This document shows, piece by piece, positions 15,835-27,100 of a stretch of 64,000 nt of DNA. Made by a program: the position numbers and the translations under genes. A model generated the notes under the pieces. That model ran no database searches. It saw only the letters and a program-made list of their open reading frames with translations, and was not told the origin of the DNA. Every line of letters starts with the position of its first letter. The first letter of the stretch is position 1. Source of the stretch: Trichodesmium erythraeum GBRTRLIN201 (GTDB lineage Bacteria; Cyanobacteriota; Cyanobacteriia; Cyanobacteriales; Microcoleaceae); assembly GCA_018457135.1 (NCBI GenBank), contig JAGGDU010000191.1, forward strand, positions 1-64,000, in the 5' to 3' direction.

Positions 15835-17178
15835 CTATATTTCAGTAAAATGTTTATACAATAAATAATGAATAAATTGATAGCGATCGCCTATTCTTTG
15901 TAACAATAATTGACTACTAGCATAATTAAGAAAACGACGATAATTCCAAGGAATATGCCCATTATTAAATAAAACAATTCGCAGCACCAATTTTTTTAAT
16001 CCTGGGAAACCAAGCTTTCCACCAATTAAGCCACCAATAGTACCACTAATTAACCCTTCCTTTAATTCCCAAACATATCCAAAAATAAATCCAAAAGTAA
16101 ACCCCCAAAATAATATACTAATCAAATTAACAATTAACTTATATGCTTGTAACTCGCCATTAGTATCCAACCAACTTGGCTGTAATTTTTTTATTCTAAA
16201 TTCCTGAATATTTTCTGCTGCCATTCGTTTTGCTAACCATGCCAACCATCGTCTTGTTTGTTCTGGCAGTGGTTCTTGACCCCTAGAATACCATTTATCC
16301 TTATTTTCTACCCCTAATTGAAAACGAACATAAGCATTTAATAAATATTTTTCTCTTATCTGTTTAGAAGTAATTCTTCTCCAAGCAGCAATTAAAATTT
16401 CCTCATAAGCTAAAGTCATCATGCTTAACATTAATGGTATTTTAGCTAAGTTCAATAACTCTGGTTCATCCTGAATATATACCCAAAGTTCTCGACTTCT
16501 AGACGCCAATAAATAATCTTTAATATGACTGTTTTTTAAAGGTTGTAACAAAACAGCAGCATTCACTCTCAACTTATTGTAACAATTTTTATAAGCTGCA
16601 AAACTACTACAAACAACTAAATGTTTAGGTTGAAAATCTACTGATAATTTGTTAATCTCTTCTAAGCAATACTCAGATAATTCTGGGGATACTTGATCGA
16701 ACCCATCTATTAAAGGTAATATTAGCTTATTTTCTAGCCATTCCCTAGTAACTTTCAAGGATATGTTGTATTTAAACTTAAGTTGATAGACTAACCAATC
16801 TGAAATTTTATGATTAGGATTTTTCCATGTGGAAAGATCTAATAAGACTGGAATTGGTAAGTTTTGTTCTTTTTCAGCCCTAATCACAAGCCTTCTTGCT
16901 AATTCCAGTAAAGTTGTAGTTTTGCCACCTCCAGGATTTCCTAATATAAGTAATTTTCCTTTCATACGGTCAAAAACTTGTATGATATTTACTTGCTCAG
17001 GAAGTTTAAAAATAGGGCGCTTTCCTACTTTTACTTCTAGCTCCCAAGAACGTTTTAATTGTTGTGGTGGTTGCTGACGAACCAGATTAATTATTACTGC
17101 ATGGTGTATAGACTGCGATCGCAGTTGCAGAACTTCTCTCTTAACTATATTTAATAGTTTATCGCGATTTCTTTGCAC
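15835..17178 (-). CDS. NACHT-family NTPase with C-terminal membrane segments
   Basis: 447 residues from a GTG start. A short N-terminal helical region is followed by Walker A LILGNPGGGKTTTLLELARR (about residue 77), then LPIPVLLDLSTW and the Walker B region LILPLIDGFDQV. NACHT proteins usually read DGLDE; here the last acidic residue is Gln. Later blocks LPEQTRRWLAWLAKRMAAEN and the terminal YQFIHYLLYKHFTEI are those of cyanobacterial NACHT proteins, with two glycine-rich hydrophobic segments (about residues 345-395) that probably sit in the membrane. There is no long repeat sensor. Bacterial NACHT proteins are implicated in phage defence, but this short class is not characterised. Confidence 0.75.
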   Translation of the reverse strand: MQRNRDKLLNIVKREVLQLRSQSIHHAVIINLVRQQPPQQLKRSWELEVKVGKRPIFKLPEQVNIIQVFDRMKGKLLILGNPGGGKTTTLLELARRLVIRAEKEQNLPIPVLLDLSTWKNPNHKISDWLVYQLKFKYNISLKVTREWLENKLILPLIDGFDQVSPELSEYCLEEINKLSVDFQPKHLVVCSSFAAYKNCYNKLRVNAAVLLQPLKNSHIKDYLLASRSRELWVYIQDEPELLNLAKIPLMLSMMTLAYEEILIAAWRRITSKQIREKYLLNAYVRFQLGVENKDKWYSRGQEPLPEQTRRWLAWLAKRMAAENIQEFRIKKLQPSWLDTNGELQAYKLIVNLISILFWGFTFGFIFGYVWELKEGLISGTIGGLIGGKLGFPGLKKLVLRIVLFNNGHIPWNYRRFLNYASSQLLLQRIGDRYQFIHYLLYKHFTEI

Positions 17179-17439
17179 CTTTGTATAACTCTATTTTAAA
17201 TGGTTTAGTTAGCTATTATATTGTTAAAATATTAAGCACTTAAAACTTAATTTTTACTCTCCCCTAGTTTGAGATTAGATATACAGTTTAATAGACTAAA
17301 AATGATAAAAAATGTAATTAATTTTGTCTGTCTGCTTAACAGCATATCTTAGCTTTAATAGCTAATAGTAAAGCTTTTTATTTAAATGAAAATTGACTAA
17401 AAAAGTGAAATAAAATTAAGTTAATCAAGGAATAAAATT

Positions 17440-18216
17440 ATGTCATTACATAAGAGAAATCTGATTCTTGCAGCCATAACTGGATTTGCTAGTACTGCCT
17501 CTATTTTTTATTTGACACTTCAGTCTAATTCTTCACAATTTGCTAGTAATTATTTGCAGAAACAAAAGTTGCATAGCAACCTAGTTTCTACTAAACTACA
17601 ACCCTCATTTTCAACTCTTAACTCCTCAGATTTAGTTACTCAAGAATCTAGTCCAGTTATAATTACACCACCAACATCAGGATGCAAAATAGTTATGGCC
17701 ATAGTAGATGATCCTGAAGGACCTCTGAATGTTCGTAGCATTCCAGAAGTAAAAGAAGGTAATATAGTTGGTCAACTTAACAATAATACCTTTATTTCTG
17801 TCGCAGATGAACAATCTGGTTGGCTACAAATTACTAATCCTCTTAGAGGTTGGGTTGCTAAGAGCCGAACTCGCAGTAGTTGTGCAAGAGTAGAGCAGAC
17901 CATTACTTTTTCTCCAGGAAGCGACTTAGCTATTGTTAGAGGTGAGATTATTGGTACTGGTAGTCATAACTACCAAGTTAGGATGATTCAGGGCCAGAGC
18001 CTAACTATTAAAAATTTAGGAGATGTCTTTCCGGCAATTATTAGCCCTGATGACCAACTTATGACAAGGGAACCTAAGATTTATATTCAAGGTAATGAAA
18101 GTGAATGGACAGGTACTATGCCTGTGAGTGGGGTATACACTTTACAATTAGATTCTAATTTTCGTGGATTTAAATATGAGTTTTTAGTATTAATAAAAGG
18201 CAATGATAGTTATTAG
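17440..18216 (+). CDS. Exported SH3-domain protein
   Basis: 258 residues. Residues 5-27 form a hydrophobic signal or anchor segment. A bacterial SH3 domain spans about residues 80-145 (GPLNVRSIPEVKEGNIVGQL, then GWLQITNPLRGWVAKS), bounded by Cys residues (GCKIV and SSCARV) that could form a disulfide. The C-terminal 100 residues (AIVRGEIIGTGSHNYQVRMI) form a beta-rich module often seen after SH3 in cyanobacterial envelope proteins. A cell-wall or extracellular binding role is inferred. No operon partner. Confidence 0.65.
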   Translation: MSLHKRNLILAAITGFASTASIFYLTLQSNSSQFASNYLQKQKLHSNLVSTKLQPSFSTLNSSDLVTQESSPVIITPPTSGCKIVMAIVDDPEGPLNVRSIPEVKEGNIVGQLNNNTFISVADEQSGWLQITNPLRGWVAKSRTRSSCARVEQTITFSPGSDLAIVRGEIIGTGSHNYQVRMIQGQSLTIKNLGDVFPAIISPDDQLMTREPKIYIQGNESEWTGTMPVSGVYTLQLDSNFRGFKYEFLVLIKGNDSY

Positions 18217-18498
18217 CTTAAACTCACAATCTATTAAAATTTTGCCTACTTTATTTTATGGGAATAATTATTTTCAAATAGGAATTGATATTATAACTTA
18301 TATACCTTTTCCATGATTTGAAATGCATTATAATTGACACAGCAATCATACTTCACAATAATTTGATAAGTAATTTGATAAGTAATTGCTAAATCTAACC
18401 CCATGCTTTTCCCTACTTCACTTTGTCTAAAATGAACATTAGTATTTGTTAACAAATCTAGAAAACTTAGATAAAGTTATCAAAAATTATCGCTTTTA

Positions 18499-18852
18499 AT
18501 GGGTCTTGAATCGATGTTTAAAGATTTTAAAACAGGAGTGTATAATTTAGAAGGAAGCCAAGCTAGTATCCAATGTTTTACCAATTCGATTTTACTGATA
18601 GCCATTTCCTATATATCTTCATATTATCGTGGTCAAATAATAAAAAAAAACGGGTATCAAAACTATATTTGTAGATTTACAGAGTTAAGACGAAAAGAGA
18701 GAATAAATAACCATTTTTGGGTAATTATCTATGGTAATTTGTGGACGATAGCTGGGTATTATTTATTTGAGATTGTTGAAAATATTATTAATTTAAATCC
18801 TCAGAAAAAGCCTAATTATCGAAAAAGATTAATAGCTATATCAAAACTATAA
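18499..18852 (+). pseudogene. IS4-family transposase remnant (C-terminal part)
   Basis: The translation begins GLESMFKDFKTGVYNLEGSQ, the RWGIEpMFKDxKsGGYNLE block of IS4-type DDE transposases including the catalytic Glu, then ILLIAISYISSYYRGQIIKK and FWVIIYGNLW. The catalytic Asp residues and all upstream sequence are missing, and no inverted repeats are apparent. A strong hairpin lies 140 bp downstream. Confidence 0.65.
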
Positions 18853-18991
18853 ATTCTTTAATTATATGGAGGTAACTGTCATAATTTATCCGAAGGCTGA
18901 AATTTTTAATTGACGATCTCTCAAAATTTTAAATTGCCTAAAATTAAGTTTGTGAGCTATCTTAAATTGAATAATACATCAATTAATATAG

Positions 18992-19022
18992 GGGAGTCGT
19001 TGAGCTTTGCTGAACGACTCCC
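18992..19022. terminator. Strong hairpin after the IS4 remnant
   Basis: GGGAGTCGTT (18992-19001) pairs perfectly with AACGACTCCC (19013-19022); the loop can add AGC/GCT pairs. It is followed by TTTCTA. It could be a terminator on the plus strand, part of an old insertion-sequence end, or the 3' hairpin of a small RNA. Confidence 0.45.
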
Positions 19023-19207
19023 TTTCTAAATAATGATTATTATTCTCAAAAATTTGGCAATTTTTAACCCTCACAAACAGTAGTTAAACCCTTATTCCAC
19101 AATAGTTTCCACAATAGTGTTAAGGCGCTTGTCACCCCGTGAAGCTTAAATCATATAGGTTTATAGGTTTAGGAAATTTTGATTTTGCTCCACTCTATAT
19201 CAAACTT

Positions 19208-19893
19208 GGCACACAGTTAGTTTGCTAAAGCTGCTTCTTGAATATATTTATTTGCCTTAGCGAGAGCGATCGCTGGCTCGTAAGCCTCAATAGCTTTCTA
19301 GTTTTGCCCCCAGTATTCTTTGTTTTTCTGCCTCTCTCTATTAAATAGTATTTATGGGAATAGTCGTCTGCTGCATGTTGTGCCCATAATTTCATTTTTT
19401 CCCCGTATGTACTCAGTTGTTCTAGCATTTGATCTCGTTCAGCAACTGATGCTTTTGGGCAAAGAGCGAGTAGAGCTAGCGAACCATAAAAGCAATATAC
19501 TGGAAAATTAAAGAACTCGGTGGCACTGCCCTCAAAATACTCTTCTACTCATATGACATAATATTTTGATTGATGAAAATTACCAAGGAAACAAGACAGA
19601 ATTAATTTATGAAGATAGATTTGAAATAAACCATAGCAGTCATTAATATTTTCATAGAAAAGAATAAATTTTTCCTCATTAAAAGCACTGCCTAATAATA
19701 ATTCATGTTTTTTTTCATAGCCGAGTAAATTTAGTACAGCTTGATGAGAAATATTGGTGTAGTAGTAATTATTTTTTGCCTTAAAATGCCAATGTAAGTC
19801 AGCTGTGCTTGAGCAAATATAGAGATAAATTTTAATAATAATAAATTGAAGGAACTTTCGGCTGCACTCAGAGATAATTATATCGTGCGGCAT
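19208..19893 (-). pseudogene. Remnant of a multidomain serine/threonine kinase-ATPase-histidine kinase
   Basis: Conceptual translation on the minus strand gives ISHQAVLNLLGYEKKHELL, then LLGSAFNEEKFILFYENIND, YLHKLILSCFLGNF, then after one in-frame TGA (19549-19551) VEEYFEGSATEFFNFPVYCF and MKLWAQHAADDYSHKYYLIE, and after a frameshift near 19310, AIEAYEPAIALAKANKYIQE. This is the TPR-like ATPase module of the very large cyanobacterial kinase hybrids. Kinase, GAF and histidine-kinase parts are absent. At least one nonsense and one frameshift mutation show it is dead. Confidence 0.6.
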
Positions 19894-20710
19894 TGTTTGC
19901 CAATAAAGTCATACAGAAAACAAGAGTTAGGAGCCAGGAGTTAAGAGTCAGGGGTTAACACTCAGGAGACAATAATGGTCGGTAGTCAGAAAAATAAATC
20001 AAGTATAAATACTTAAGAGTTTTCTAAATATGGAGTCCGATAGCAATTTGCTAATTAACTTAGTTTACCGAGTATATCTGAGCATTTTCAATTTTCCCAC
20101 ACCAAACAACTCTATTACAAATTTTTTGCCGAATGTGGGTTCAAATATCTTCTTAATTATCCTGAAATTCAAGCTATAGCAGAAGCAATAACATCTCCTC
20201 AGTAAAGTTTCCTGAAAAAATATGTCAGTCAGGGCAGGAAATGGGCAATAGTTAGAGCCATTAATTTTTCTGCATTTTTCCCACTCAGGTCAAGGGAAAT
20301 GCCAAGTGAGCAAATATTAATTTCGTCGTAATTTTTGCGCAATGCCTCTTAAAGTTTAGCACCACTTAAACTAATGTATGATAAAAATCTTATATTTATT
20401 CAACCAGCCCTAAGTAGATTTTTAACCCGCCCATGTTGCATCTGTGGAAACCATTTAAAGCATAAGTATTCCCTGATATAATTTATAACAACTATAGATA
20501 AAAATATATATTACAAAATCATTCATAATGCTTATCAATTATCTAGGCTATAATCCATCTTATTCATAAAACTTGTGTAGTATTTTTATGATGCTGAATG
20601 TGGGTTTTAAGTATAACCAGATAACCTCAATTGGATTTTACTAAACCATTCCCTACTTATTTACTCATCTCAAATGAAAACTTTATATAAAATTAATTAT
20701 TTTCAGCTAC
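19894..20710. other. Intergenic region with a possible short coding scrap
   Basis: Between 20071 and 20205 (+) a stop-terminated stretch reads HFQFSHTKQLYYKFFAECGF then KYLLNYPEIQAIAEAITSPQ, which looks like a C-terminal protein fragment but is unidentified and has no start codon. Heptamer repeats of GAGTTAG/GAGTTAA type occur at about 19923-19955. Nothing else seen. Confidence 0.35.
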
Positions 20711-21823
20711 TTAATAACTTCCCATTGCTTCCGATAGAAAATCCGCCGTAGATTTAACTAGAACGATCGCATTCTCATAGACCATCCTAGTCGGTCCTAA
20801 AACTCCCACACTTCCTAGAGGAACTGTCCCATTTCCATAAGTTGCAGAAACTAAGGCACAACCTTGAATAGGTTCCAAAGGATTTTCTGAACCAATTGTA
20901 ACTCTCACCTGTCGATCTGTTTTTTTAGTAGTACTTCCAAATATCAAAGGCCACAATTTATCTTGTTTTTCTTCAAGTAGTTGAATAATAGTTTGGACCT
21001 GTTCAAGTTGGGAGAATTCTGGCAAACGTAGTGCTTCTGCTATACCGCTAATTAATATTCTAGTATATTTAGGCGTTCCACAACGCAGAGTTAAATTTTC
21101 CAACAGATTTTTGATCAATTTAGCGTATTTCTCAAACTCCCAGTCTAGCTCACTCCAGTCCAATAAAGATAATTCCCCTATTACTCGTCCTTTTAGCTGA
21201 CTATTCAAAAAATTTGATAATATTTGTAATTCTCGATCAATATCTTCTAAATTGGGGACGGCAGAATTACCCTGTAAATTTTTGCGATCATTTATCTGAT
21301 TTATTGTCTTTAAGTCCATAATCAGTGATTGAGTTTCATAGGTATTTGTCACTACAATTAGCATGATTTTCTCTGCTTCCACTTGTACCAATTGTAGATG
21401 TCGTAGCTTAGCCGTCGAAGTTTGGGGCATTGTCACCAGAGTAATATAACCACTGAGGCTAGCTAAAATTTGAGCGGCTCCTTGAAGTACAACTTCTAGG
21501 CGACCTTCTGGCCAATTTAGTTGCTTTTGTAAAAGCTCTTCAATTTCAAAAGCTAGATTTTCTGAAGGTCTAATTAATTGGTCAACATATATTCGGTAAC
21601 CTGAGTCCGATGGAATTCTTCCAGCCGAAGTATGAGGTTGATATAATAGTCCGCTTTTCTCTAAAAAGCTCATCCCATTGCGAATTGTCGCTGGACTAAC
21701 ACTGAGATTATACTCTTCTACAAGGGATTTTGAGCCAACTGGCTCTGCTGTCGCAATATAGTGGCGAACTGTTGCCCAGAGAATATGTTGATGACGATTA
21801 TTAAGCTTAACTTGTAATGACAT
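20711..21823 (-). CDS. hrcA: Heat-inducible transcription repressor HrcA
   Basis: 370 residues. The N-terminal winged helix is clear ([18 protein letters not shown], then [40 protein letters not shown]), followed by the GAF-like dimerisation domain and the C-terminal [17 protein letters not shown] and [17 protein letters not shown] signatures. HrcA represses groEL-type genes by binding CIRCE operators. I found no CIRCE inverted repeat in this window and no chaperone gene next to it, as is common in cyanobacteria. Confidence 0.95.
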   Translation of the reverse strand: MSLQVKLNNRHQHILWATVRHYIATAEPVGSKSLVEEYNLSVSPATIRNGMSFLEKSGLLYQPHTSAGRIPSDSGYRIYVDQLIRPSENLAFEIEELLQKQLNWPEGRLEVVLQGAAQILASLSGYITLVTMPQTSTAKLRHLQLVQVEAEKIMLIVVTNTYETQSLIMDLKTINQINDRKNLQGNSAVPNLEDIDRELQILSNFLNSQLKGRVIGELSLLDWSELDWEFEKYAKLIKNLLENLTLRCGTPKYTRILISGIAEALRLPEFSQLEQVQTIIQLLEEKQDKLWPLIFGSTTKKTDRQVRVTIGSENPLEPIQGCALVSATYGNGTVPLGSVGVLGPTRMVYENAIVLVKSTADFLSEAMGSY

Positions 21824-22148
21824 GGATGTAGGGTGAGTATATTCCGGAAGCTACCAAACAATAATAGAAAAAATAATTTTATGTTTATGATAAGGTTAAA
21901 TTTATTTTTCTTAATAAAATTTAGTACTTTATTATGATATAATCATATTTTTTATATGAATATGTAGCAAAATGAACTTTCCTGACCATAAATCTTAGTC
22001 ACCGATCCTAAAAATTTTCTATAATGAGGCTTACAGAAAAACTAGGGTTATCAATGAGTGAGAGCAAAAAAAACTATAACCAGGGCTTTTTATTTTGGTG
22101 AGTAAGTTCTGCTGTATATAAATTAACTATATCTATATATAGCTATAG

Positions 22149-22511
22149 CTAATAACGAGGTATACTTTGGTCTACTACTGATGAGTACGCATCTATACCA
22201 CCAATAATATTTTTAACATTTGTAAAATCCTGATTTTTCAACCATTGGCACATTTGAGCTGAACGGATCCCATGATGGCACAAAACTAAAGTTTCTTGGC
22301 TAGAGTCCAAATGAAGATGAATTTTCTCTGACCATTCATGAAATTCACTTAAAGGTAAAACTTTAAAACCTTTGATAAAAGCTACTTCAATTTCTTGCCG
22401 TTCCCGAACATCAACTAATTGTAAATTTTCAGGAATACCGTTTATTAGGCGACTTGCCAGCTCTTGGACAGTAATTTCAAGAATAGGTTGTTTAGAAGAC
22501 TGTTGTGACAT
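22149..22511 (-). CDS. Single-domain rhodanese
   Basis: About 120 residues from ATG 22511; a TTG four codons upstream is a weaker start. The domain runs LVDVRERQEIEVAFIKGFKV to the active-site loop LVLCHHGIRSAQM with the catalytic Cys, and ends GGIDAYSSVVDQSIPRY. Rhodaneses carry persulfide sulfur; the CHHGIRS loop is the cyanobacterial/plastid style. Cytoplasmic, with no signal peptide. It is downstream of hrcA's divergent side, not in an obvious operon. Confidence 0.9.
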   Translation of the reverse strand: MSQQSSKQPILEITVQELASRLINGIPENLQLVDVRERQEIEVAFIKGFKVLPLSEFHEWSEKIHLHLDSSQETLVLCHHGIRSAQMCQWLKNQDFTNVKNIIGGIDAYSSVVDQSIPRY

Positions 22512-24146
22512 TTTTAGACGCAAGAATCTATTAATTTACTAGTAGTATAAATATACATCAAAGAAAGTCGAATCTTACTCCCGACTCTGATATGTAAAGA
22601 TATAGTGCTTTGTCAATTTTTAAGATTTGGGTTAAAACAATCAATTGAGAAGACAAGGGGGGAAAGTAGACAAAGAGAATTTTTAATAAATTACCTATCA
22701 AATCAACCTTTACAAACCAGTAGTAAGACTTTTGAGTTTGGTACAAGTATCAATGATACACTTTGTTGATAGACTACCACATCTTTGATATTTTTTCTTG
22801 GCAAACACCATATTTAGTCCCATCATTTGTGTACAAAACTAAATCACAATCAGAAGAAACCCTTCTGCATAAAAGCCTTCTGCCCTCTGTCTTTTTTTCA
22901 CAAAAAAACATCTCTAATAATAAATAAAAAATAAAATCAATTATGGCGCAGATATCATTAATTCTTTCCCCCTACTCTATACAGGCATTCCATATAATGT
23001 CTCTATTTACTCCCTCTTTTTATAAATGTCTAAATTGTAAATGTTCAAATGGACATAATATTAGCTAGTTTGTGTTTTTTGATTATATTACACACTTTCA
23101 AATCTTGTTAAACTAAGCAGACCCATTTTCAGTTTTCCTTTATAAAGTTTGCTCATCTTCAGAAACAGATGCGAGACTTTGACCTTATTGAGCTCCTCTC
23201 TTAAAGCTCTTTTTTCATAGGTACATCTTTAAAATTCCACTTTTAGATTGAATAAATCCGAGTGGTTAACTACTTTTAAATTTTTGGCAGTTTTAAAATT
23301 TCTCAGTGGATATTTAGCATATACTCCCAATTCCTTAACTACCTACTTTATCATACCACTTTTCAAAAATATTGTAACAATAGAAGAGGTCTAAAACTGT
23401 TAAGCGATCGCTACTACTCTGTGGCATAAGTGAAACTACTAAAAACAAAAAATAACTATACAAAAACCATCCATTATCCTGTAGATTTAGGATACTTATA
23501 ACTGCTAATTAATAAGGATGTTCAGGAAAAAATTATCTGAATTTAATGATGATAAAATTGCTCTATAAGCACAATTAAACATTACTACAGTCACAAAATC
23601 AGGAAATGGGGAAGAAGGATGCAAAATCTAAAAAAAAAGACTGAAACTTGAGAACATAAGCTAGATATCAAATACAAGACTATGGGCATAAACTATGGAT
23701 GAAGATGTCGAAGCTAGAAGTAAATTAGGGTAAAAATTCCAGTCTTTAATAAAGCCTTGAAAATGAAAAATCATCCCTCTATAGATTCTATTGGAATAGA
23801 CAAATGGAATTATCAGACAGCATATCAGTATCAAGTATCGTAGATATACAGAAATTTTGTAAGCTCTGGCAACAAACTGAAGTAACACCAAAGTTAGCGT
23901 TTCGACTGTCGCCAATATGAAACGCGGACCACGGCGTCAGTCATATCGTCTACTTTACTTTAATTAATTGGATATAGCTTCATAGTCGCAAGAACAATAC
24001 TGTAGTCTAAAGAGCTGAATTAGTTTAAGAGATCAAGTGTGGCAGCCATATCACTCCTTGCAACTGGAATCATCTAATTACCTATCTTACACCTTGCTGA
24101 CACACTACCATCTATTTCTAGCTTAAAATTTTTGAAATACAATGCT
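22512..24146. other. Long intergenic region (about 1.6 kb), no gene called
   Basis: Open frames of 62 and 84 codons on the minus strand (22558-22746 and 23661-23915) are hydrophobic or low-complexity, lack ribosome-binding sites and match no family I know. A HIP1 octamer occurs near 23404. I see no RNA gene or repeat. Confidence 0.45.
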
Positions 24147-27100
24147 TTAGCCCCCTACTGTCGGTAAATAGCTTTGTAAACTATTAATTAAATCTTGGTC
24201 TAAAAAAGGTTTAGTTAAATAGTCATTTGCACCCAAATGTTTAGCTAACTGACGATAGGATAGACTGCTACGAGATGTTAAAATTAATATAGGCATTTCT
24301 TCCATAGAATATTGTTTACGACAATGACTAAGAAACTGTAAACCATTCATCTCTGGCATTTCCACATCACAAATAATAGCCTGAATTGGAATATGCTGTT
24401 GTAGCTTTACTAATCCTTCTTTAGCATCTTTAGCTTGTACAACATTATATCCTGATTTATGTAAAGTTTGAGAAATAGTTTGACGAGTAGTTAAAGAATC
24501 ATCTACTACCAAAATAGTTGGTAGTTGAGGCAAAGCTGGCTGTTTTAACTTATTTTTAATCCCCGGAAATTTATAAGTATTTGATTCTCCTTTGTGTAAT
24601 GTTTTTTCTAATAATTTAATGCCGTCTATAACTGGTACTAAACTACCATCTCCTAAGATTGTGCAACCATACAAATATGATGGTGCTGTTAAAATTTTGC
24701 TAAAAGGTTTAATCGTCAAATTTTGTTCCATTAATATCTGTTCAACTTTGATAGCAATTGTATCTGTATCTTCAGAAATCAAAAATAACATTACCTTTCC
24801 TTGATATTTTTGACCATAAGGACTTTGACCAAATTCAACAGCTTTTTGTTGAATATCACCTAAAACTATAGGATAATTATAATCCGATACAATTGATGGT
24901 GCTATTAATACTTTTTTACCTCGCCAAGAATATATTTCTTTCCCTTCTTTATTAACTTTAATTTCAGTCGGATCTGCATAGATAATAGTTGCTAAAATAT
25001 CTAAGGGAATAGCAAATAAATTACCTTCCATACGAAAAACTAATAATTTTGTGATTGTCAAAGTCCAAGGTAATCTCAGAATAAATCTTGTGCCTTTACC
25101 TCTTTCTGATTGGATAGTAATATTGCCTTTTAATGCTTCTATTTGACGTAAAGCTACATCTAATCCTACCCCTCTTCCTGACAATTCACTCACTTTTTCC
25201 TTAGTTGAAAAGTCTGGATAGAATAATAATTGGTATAACTGTTTAGTTGATAATTTTGTGGCTTCACTAGCAGAAATAACTTGCTTAACTATAGCTTTAT
25301 TCCGGATTTTTTCAACATCTATACCACCTCCATCATCTCGAATTTCAATATAAGTATAATTTCCTTGATAATAAGATTTGATAGTAATTATTCCTACCTC
25401 TGATTTACCATTAGCTTGTCTTATTTCTACTGGTTCAATACCATGATCGAAAGCATTTCTTAGTATATGAAGTATGGGGTCATATAATTTTTCTAAAACT
25501 ACTTTGTCTAACATAGTATTTATCCCAATTAATTCTAGTTTTACCTGTTTTTGGTTTTGTACCGATAAATCTCTAATCATTCTAGGGAATCTATTAAATA
25601 ATGATTCCACAGGTAACATTCGAGTCTTGTTAAGATTACTTTGTATACGCTGTAAGGTTTGTTGCTTTTTTTTGACAATTTGTTGACTCTGCTGATGTAG
25701 TACTTTAATATCGTCTACTGCTTCTCCTATTTGAGCAATTTCTTCTGTAATATTTGGTATTATATTTAGTAGAGATGCTAGTTTATTATTTTGAGGATTT
25801 GATGAATTTTTTAGTTTCTCATAAAAAACATTAATATCTTGAAGATTTATCATTAATTGCTTAATTTTTTGCCACCCTTTATCTAATGTTTCTATTGAAG
25901 CTTGAGCTTGTATATTTTGGAGCATAAAACTATTTTCTTGAGTAGCTAAATCTCCTACTAAATTATTCAATATTTCTAGGTTTTTCAGGTCTATCCTAAT
26001 ACCTAAAGCATATGAGGGTTGAGAAGTAGTTTGTTTTTGCTCAACTTGCTTTTGATTATCAGTAACTTCTGCCCCATAATCTTGTTGTTCCAAAACATTT
26101 CCTGATAATGTTGCAGCATTAGAGTTTTGAGTCTTTTTTCTGTTAGTTATCTCTGCTTTTTGACTTTTATTTTGATTAGCAATGTGAGATTTTTTAGTAG
26201 ATTTCTTGACTTGTTCTGTCTTTTGATTATTAGTCACTTCTAGTCCATAATCTTGTTGATCAGAAACATTTTCTGATAATGTTGTAGCATTATGGGCAGT
26301 AGTTTTTGTTCTGTTATTTATCTCCGCTTTTTGAAGTTGAATTTGATTAGCAACATGAGATTTTTTAATTGGTTGACTAACTTGTTTTTTGTTAGTAGTT
26401 CCTACAGCTTTTTTAGGTTTTAACGGTTTAGTCAATTTTACTAATGTCTCATTTAATTGTCCACCTTGAGCGCGATCGCCTTCTAATACTGCTTTATGTC
26501 CTGCCCAAAAATCTGCTAAAGCTAATTGAGCAATTTTTGTTGTATATTTTGGATTTACCTCTAAAGCTTTAATTGCAGTTTGAGCAATAGAAGTAAACCC
26601 AGGCAAATCAAGCATTGCTCCCAAAGTCGCGAAGACTTCTGCTTGTCTCTTCAATTCATCTTTAAGGGATAAACCATTATCACCTTTACTTCTTCCAGCC
26701 AACAAATTTTCCCAACGCTGCAAACCAAAGGGTATTTCTTCTGTAAAGAGAAACATAGCCATATCACCCTGTTCCATTGGCATTTCAGGAAACTCTGCTG
26801 CTGCTTCTAGAGAATTCCCAAGTTTATTTTCTAGCTGCTGAAAAACCTGCTTTGCTTTGGCAAGAGCTGTCTTTTTATCGTAGTTACCTGTTTCAATTTG
26901 TTCTAGAGTTGCTGATTGCAAACAGTCAAAAGCTTGCAGCAGTAAATTCTCTAACTCCATGTCAAAAACAGTATTTTCCTGATAAAGAGCCCTAATGCCA
27001 TTTTCTAAGTCATGGGCAATTTTTTGAATTCCCATCAAACCAATACAAGCAGCACCTCCCTTAATTGAATGAGCTGCCCGCATCAATTTATGAAGCGTTT

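Noticed and set aside
20711-21823. CIRCE operator near hrcA
   Set aside because: I looked for TTAGCACTC-N9-GAGTGCTAA in the flanks and found none.
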